NCBI RefSeq assembly: GCF_003324185.1
Contig: NZ_PXUP01000023.1
Location: forward strand, 1-36,372
Origin: Faecalibacterium prausnitzii
GTDB taxonomy: Bacteria; Bacillota; Clostridia; Oscillospirales; Ruminococcaceae
Length of the DNA: 36,372 nucleotides
Direction of reading: 5' to 3'
Shown here: in pieces, positions 35,119-36,372 of the stretch
Layout: every line of letters starts with the position of its first letter
How positions within the stretch are numbered: the first letter of the stretch is position 1
Translations under genes and position numbers: made by a program
The notes under the pieces: generated by a model
The model's input: the letters and a program-made list of their open reading frames with translations, nothing else
Databases searched by the model: none
Told to the model about the DNA's origin: nothing

Positions 35119-35721
35119 ATGAGCACCGTGGAAGGTAAGAAACAGGAAAAGCGCCGCGCCCTGCTGGATGCAGCCTACGAGCTGTTTCTGGAGCGGGGCA
35201 CCGCCAAGACCAGCGTGGAGGATATCACCAGCCGGGCAAAGGTGGGCAAAGGCACGTTTTATCTGTATTTTCAGGATAAGGGCGCGGTGATGCAGGCGCT
35301 GCTGGGGCGGGTGAGCTACCAGCTGCTGAGCGATGCCTGCCTTGCGGTCGAGCAGCACCCCGAGCTGCCCGACTTTACCGCACAGGTGGTGTTCGTCATC
35401 GACCATATCATCGAGGCGCTGCGGCAGGATGCGCTGGTGCTGCGGTTCTTGGAGCGCAACTTCGTTTGGCCCGGGCTGGACCAGATCGAAGCCAGCAGGG
35501 AAGCCGAGCCCCTGATGCGCAAGCTGCTGGCCATCGTGCTTTCCAGCCCGGAGATGGCCGGCCGCACCGAGCGGGAGGTCTACCAGCGCATCACGGCCCT
35601 TGGCAGTATGTGTATGTCGGTGTGCTATTCCAGCATTCTGGAGGGCAAGCCGGACAACATCGACGCCATGAAGCCGGTGCTGTACGATATCATCCGCCGG
35701 GCACTCTCGCCGGAAAAGTAA
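35119..35721 (+). CDS. TetR-family transcriptional regulator
   Basis: This 200-residue repressor-type protein has an N-terminal helix-turn-helix at about residues 12-58. TSVEDITSRAKVGKGTFYLYFQDK is the classic TetR recognition region (only the ligand domain varies). The rest is helical, with no family-specific ligand signature I can read. GAGGA lies 13 bases before ATG 35119, a rather long gap. Its gene is divergent from the MMPL exporter operon. Two similar palindromes in the shared 265-base region make that operon the likely target and also suggest control of its own gene. The inducer would probably be an exporter substrate. Confidence 0.92.
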   Translation: MSTVEGKKQEKRRALLDAAYELFLERGTAKTSVEDITSRAKVGKGTFYLYFQDKGAVMQALLGRVSYQLLSDACLAVEQHPELPDFTAQVVFVIDHIIEALRQDALVLRFLERNFVWPGLDQIEASREAEPLMRKLLAIVLSSPEMAGRTEREVYQRITALGSMCMSVCYSSILEGKPDNIDAMKPVLYDIIRRALSPEK

Positions 35722-35751
35722 AAAAGAACGCATAAAAAAGCACAAAAGGTC

Positions 35752-35780
35752 TTGCTTTTTGCAAAAAGCTGTGGTAAACT
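35752..35780 (+). promoter_or_regulatory. Probable promoter of tRNA-Val
   Basis: TTGCTT (35752-35757) lies 17 bp before TAAACT (35775-35780), 19 bases ahead of the tRNA. Confidence 0.5.
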
Positions 35781-35799
35781 ATCCAAGTCGATATGACAT

Positions 35800-35875
35800 G
35801 GACGGTTAGCTCAGCTGGTAGAGCATCTGCTTGACGTGCAGGAGGTCACAGGTTCGAGTCCTGTACCGTCCACCA
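35800..35875 (+). tRNA. tRNA-Val, anticodon GAC
   Basis: The 76 bases fold as a cloverleaf. The acceptor stem GGACGGU pairs with ACCGUCC, the D arm is TAGCTCAGCTGGTAGAGC, and the T loop is GGTTCGAGTCC. The encoded CCA ends at 35875. The anticodon loop TTGACGT gives GAC at 35833-35835, which reads the valine codon GUC. Confidence 0.96.
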
Positions 35876-35883
35876 TACAGTTC

Positions 35884-35931
35884 GTACTCGAACCCGATTC
35901 TTTATGAAAAAGGGTTCGGGTACGTTTTTTG
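35884..35931 (+). terminator. Terminator of tRNA-Val
   Basis: A 12-bp stem with one G-U pair (35884-35895 with 35912-35923) is followed by a T tract (GTTTTTTGTTT). It lies 8 bases after the CCA end. Confidence 0.9.
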
Positions 35932-35983
35932 TTTGCAAGAGGTTCTGAGAAAGGACTACTCGGAACGGTAAACAGGAACGAAC

Positions 35984-36026
35984 AAAGGCAGGGTATCACC
36001 ATGACGGTGGTATCCTGCCTTTTGTT
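35984..36026. terminator. Long hairpin, terminator-like
   Basis: A 17-bp stem with two G-U pairs (35984-36000 with 36006-36022) has a 5-base loop and is followed by TTTGTTTTG. It may be a second terminator, or it may be the first arm of the structured element that follows. Confidence 0.6.
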
Positions 36027-36032
36027 TTGCGG

Positions 36033-36223
36033 GATCAAGTTCGCTTTGTGCGAACTTGGTTGTCACCCTATATGACGCATTGGGGGCAATCGCTGTGTAC
36101 GTGCGTACCGGGAGCCTGTACACCTCTGGCAAGGTGTAACACACTAGACTTTGTGCCAAAGTCCGTGTGCTAAGTGGTCAAGCCCCTTAGAATCCCTGCG
36201 GCGCGGGTACGCACGTACGCAGG
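36033..36223 (+). ncRNA. Candidate multi-stem structured RNA, possibly HEARO/omega-RNA-like
   Basis: No protein gene fits here, but stems are dense. They include CAAGTTCGC/GCGAACTTG (36036-36044 with 36050-36058) and GTCA/TGAC (36062-36065 with 36073-36076) with CCC in its loop. Next are TACACCT/AGGTGTA (36119-36125 with 36132-36138), GACTTTG/CAAAGTC (36147-36153 with 36157-36163) inside CACAC/GTGTG, and CTAAG/CTTAG (36170-36174 with 36186-36190). CCTGCG/CGCAGG (36195-36200 with 36218-36223) closes the 3' side. A 13-base inverted repeat (36097-36109 with 36206-36218) can close the 3' half, and GGGGC near 36083-36087 can pair with GCCCC at 36182-36186. From memory the 3' part recalls HEARO, the guide RNA class of IscB elements, but no iscB gene is present. 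Strand and ends are uncertain. Confidence 0.45.
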
Positions 36224-36272
36224 AAAATGGCAAAATTTCACTATATCGGGGGTGTTCTTTCATTGGAGAGTA

Positions 36273-36281
36273 TGGTATACT
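36273..36281 (+). promoter_or_regulatory. Extended -10 promoter of the final gene
   Basis: TGGTATACT (36273-36281) is a TG-N extended -10 with a good TATACT. No clear -35 is present. The gene starts 41 bases later. Confidence 0.5.
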
Positions 36282-36321
36282 CGGCTTAGCCCAGTAAATC
36301 GGAATTGACGGAGGAACAGTT

Positions 36322-36372
36322 ATGGATATATTAGTAAGAGATGCAAAGCTTGAAGATGCTGAACGTATTTTA
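36322..36372 (+). CDS. GNAT-family N-acetyltransferase, N-terminal fragment
   Basis: The first 17 codons (MDILVRDAKLEDAERIL) run off the window end. The pattern of a first beta-strand followed by RDAKLEDAERI is the typical opening of GNAT acetyltransferases, which move acetyl from acetyl-CoA to an amine. GGAGG lies 7 bases before ATG 36322. With so little sequence the substrate is unknown and the family call is tentative. Confidence 0.6.
   Translation, partial: MDILVRDAKLEDAERIL

Noticed and set aside
35876-36030. Prophage attachment site at the tRNA-Val 3' end
   Set aside because: No direct repeat of the tRNA 3' end and no integrase gene are present in the window.

Overview
The window looks like chromosomal DNA of a high-GC, Gram-positive anaerobe of the Oscillospiraceae/Ruminococcaceae type. 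Faecalibacterium is my best guess. This is inferred from GC-rich Firmicutes-like genes with AGGAGG-type ribosome sites, a Firmicutes-style atpZ-I-B-E-F-H-A-G-D-C operon, the clostridial glgB-glgC-glgD-glgA glycogen set, and Firmicutes-phage tail and lysis genes. No species claim is made.

Layout. 1-113: 3' end of a 5S rRNA gene and its terminator. 198-4010: a GT4 glycosyltransferase (+), a cardiolipin synthase-type phospholipase D (-) and uridine kinase (+), separated by strong bidirectional terminators. 4019-11437: the whole F1Fo ATP synthase operon (-) with its promoter. 11583-17992: the glycogen operon (-), reading glgB, glgC, glgD, glgA from its promoter. The branching enzyme carries an unusual basic C-terminal tail of about 120 residues. 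18144-19642: a YabE-like G5/3D cell-wall protein (-) with tandem terminators and a near-consensus promoter. 19643-20052: a gene-free stretch with a nested inverted repeat. 20053-24938: seven tightly packed (+) genes that look like the distal tail-fibre and lysis end of a phage, with no capsid, packaging or integration genes beside them. 25048-29159: a coenzyme A island, with type III pantothenate kinase, an oxidoreductase and an ECF substrate-binding protein on one strand, and divergent coaBC. 29240-30800: murC. 30837-35721: an MMPL-type exporter and a secreted coiled-coil partner (-), with a divergent TetR regulator. Two matching palindromes flank the exporter promoter. 35752-36372: tRNA-Val(GAC), terminators, a candidate structured RNA, and the first 17 codons of an acetyltransferase.

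How the parts work together. ATP synthase and glycogen synthesis form a block for energy conservation and carbon storage. The ATP synthase rotor has a second membrane glutamate, which suggests Na+ coupling. CoaX, CoaBC and a probable vitamin S-component would take up pantothenate and carry it towards coenzyme A. The TetR/MMPL pair looks like an inducible export system with a readable operator design.

The most interesting items are the two-carboxylate c-subunit, the phage-like tail/lysis cassette standing alone, the histone-H1-like tail on GlgB, the TetR operator pair, and the multi-stem RNA element between tRNA-Val and the last gene. That RNA reminds me of HEARO/omega RNAs, but this needs a covariance search.
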